Below are positions 63,191 to 64,000 of a stretch of DNA of 64,000 nucleotides, one piece after another. Origin of the DNA: Urbifossiella sp046350095 (GTDB taxonomy: Bacteria; Planctomycetota; Planctomycetia; Gemmatales; Gemmataceae); NCBI GenBank assembly GCA_046350095.1, contig JAXMBA010000002.1, positions 372,001-436,000 on the forward strand. Reading direction: 5' to 3'. The translations under genes and the position numbers were made by a program. The notes below the pieces were generated by a model. That model made no database searches. It worked only from the letters and a program-made list of their open reading frames with translations, and had not been told where the DNA came from. Numbering within the stretch: position 1 is the stretch's first letter; the number at the start of each line of letters is the position of its first letter.

Positions 63191-64000
63191 TCAGCCGACG
63201 AACACGCCGCCGGCGAGAGTGAGGCCGCCGAACAGGCTCACGTCCTGGAACGCTGCCGGCTCGCCGCTGCCGCTCACGTTCGCCCCCAGGTACGCCCGCA
63301 GCGCCGCGGGGCGGTTCTCGCCGCTGGCGGCGAGCACGTCGGCCCGGTGGTCGCCGTCCAGGTCGGCCACGGCCACGCGCACACCGCCGCGGTCGGCGTC
63401 GTTGCCGGCCACGAAGAAGTTCAGCACCGGCGCCGCCTGCGCCCCGCCCACGTTCCCGGCCGCCAGCAGCGCCCCGCCGAGCGCCAGCACCCGCGGGGCG
63501 CCGCCGGGGCCGCCGCCGAACACCAGGTCGGCGAAGCCGTCGCCGTCCACGTCGCCGGCCGCCACGAACGCCCCGTTGCGGAGGTTCGCCGAGTCCGACC
63601 CGCCAAACGCGAAGAAGTCGTTCACGAGCCGCGTGGGCGTGCCGCCGAGCACCGTCGCGCCGTCGAACAGCGCCGCCCGCGGGCCACCGCCGAAGCCCGC
63701 CGTCACGGTCAGGTCGGGAATTCCGTCGCCGTCCACGTCGCCGACGGCGGTGCGGGCGCCACCGCGGAACGCCGGGTCGTCGATGCCGAAGAAGTTGGCG
63801 CGGACGACCGGCGTGCCGTCGGCGCCCCGCGTGAACACGGTCACCCGCGGGCCGCCGCTCACGTCCGGGGTCACGACGAACTCGGCCCGGCCGTCGAGGT
63901 CGAAGTCGCCGGCCGACACGAACCCGCCGCCGGCGAAGTCTTCGCTGCCCGCGAACGGCGCGAACGGCGCCACGAGCAGCGTCGCGTCGTCCGTGCCGCT
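63191..64000 (-). CDS. FG-GAP repeat protein, C-terminal part (N-terminus beyond window)
   Basis: The frame is open from the right edge to a stop at 63191, giving 269 visible residues. FG-GAP/integrin-alpha-like repeats with calcium loops recur: AGDFDLDGRAEFVV, VGDVDGDGIPDLTV, AGDVDGDGFADLVF and VADLDGDHRADVLA, each preceded by a GG(V/A)-type turn. This is the C-terminal propeller of a secreted protein related in style to the giants at 1-6779 and 24506-32335. It stops shortly after FGGLTLAGGVFVG with no anchor, so it ends with the repeat domain. Confidence 0.9.
   Translation of the reverse strand, partial: SGTDDATLLVAPFAPFAGSEDFAGGGFVSAGDFDLDGRAEFVVTPDVSGGPRVTVFTRGADGTPVVRANFFGIDDPAFRGGARTAVGDVDGDGIPDLTVTAGFGGGPRAALFDGATVLGGTPTRLVNDFFAFGGSDSANLRNGAFVAAGDVDGDGFADLVFGGGPGGAPRVLALGGALLAAGNVGGAQAAPVLNFFVAGNDADRGGVRVAVADLDGDHRADVLAASGENRPAALRAYLGANVSGSGEPAAFQDVSLFGGLTLAGGVFVG

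Overview
High GC, no intron-like features, DUF1549/DUF1553 and DUF1501 gene pairs, planctomycete-type ECF sigma factor plus Ser/Thr kinase pairs, and giant FG-GAP surface proteins with an N-terminal LEDRLAP-type motif all point to a planctomycete of the Gemmata group (Gemmataceae). Assignment to family is inference from gene content, since no rRNA gene is in the window.

Layout. 1-6779 (minus) is the N-terminal 2259 codons of a giant secreted protein that runs off the left edge. 6922-10349 (minus) is an ECF sigma / membrane Ser/Thr kinase pair. 10384-20605 is a plasmid-like module. It carries a zinc-ribbon protein, two paralogous small proteins, a DUF932 protein, a ~1.6 kb gene-free but intensely structured stretch (candidate giant non-coding RNA, 12857-14445) followed by an unrecognised basic 232-aa protein, then a RepA-type initiator operon, an iteron origin, a field of palindromic partition-site-like repeats, ParA and a ribbon-helix-helix partner. 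20716-24170 (minus) is a second sigma/kinase pair, closely related to the first and in the same orientation, so the plasmid-like module sits between two ~3.4 kb direct repeats. 24506-32335 (plus) is a second giant surface protein, with an embedded vanadium haloperoxidase-like domain.

33795-35164 is an accessory junction: a 3' tRNA-Arg fragment and an intact IS1595-type element with perfect 24-bp ends and an 8-bp target duplication. From 35223 to 63103 lies ordinary planctomycete secretome and carbohydrate or lipid catabolism: two ceramidase-like proteins (one frameshifted), LamG, double SGNH esterase, DUF1080, isochorismatase-like hydrolase, MFS transporter, oxidoreductase, two DUF1549/DUF1553 + DUF1501 operons, an NHL propeller, a D-2-hydroxyacid dehydrogenase, a mannonate dehydratase-like enzyme, an SMP-30-like lactonase and a cyclase-family hydrolase. 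A lower-GC orphan gene (53244-54128) sits between two kinds of intergenic inverted repeat. The right edge cuts another FG-GAP protein.

Most interesting: the 12857-14445 RNA-like region. It is bracketed by two copies of a hairpin with compensatory base-pair changes and a conserved 13-nt loop, and its downstream copy sits directly in front of the ribosome binding site of the 232-aa protein. I could not match it to any RNA class I know.
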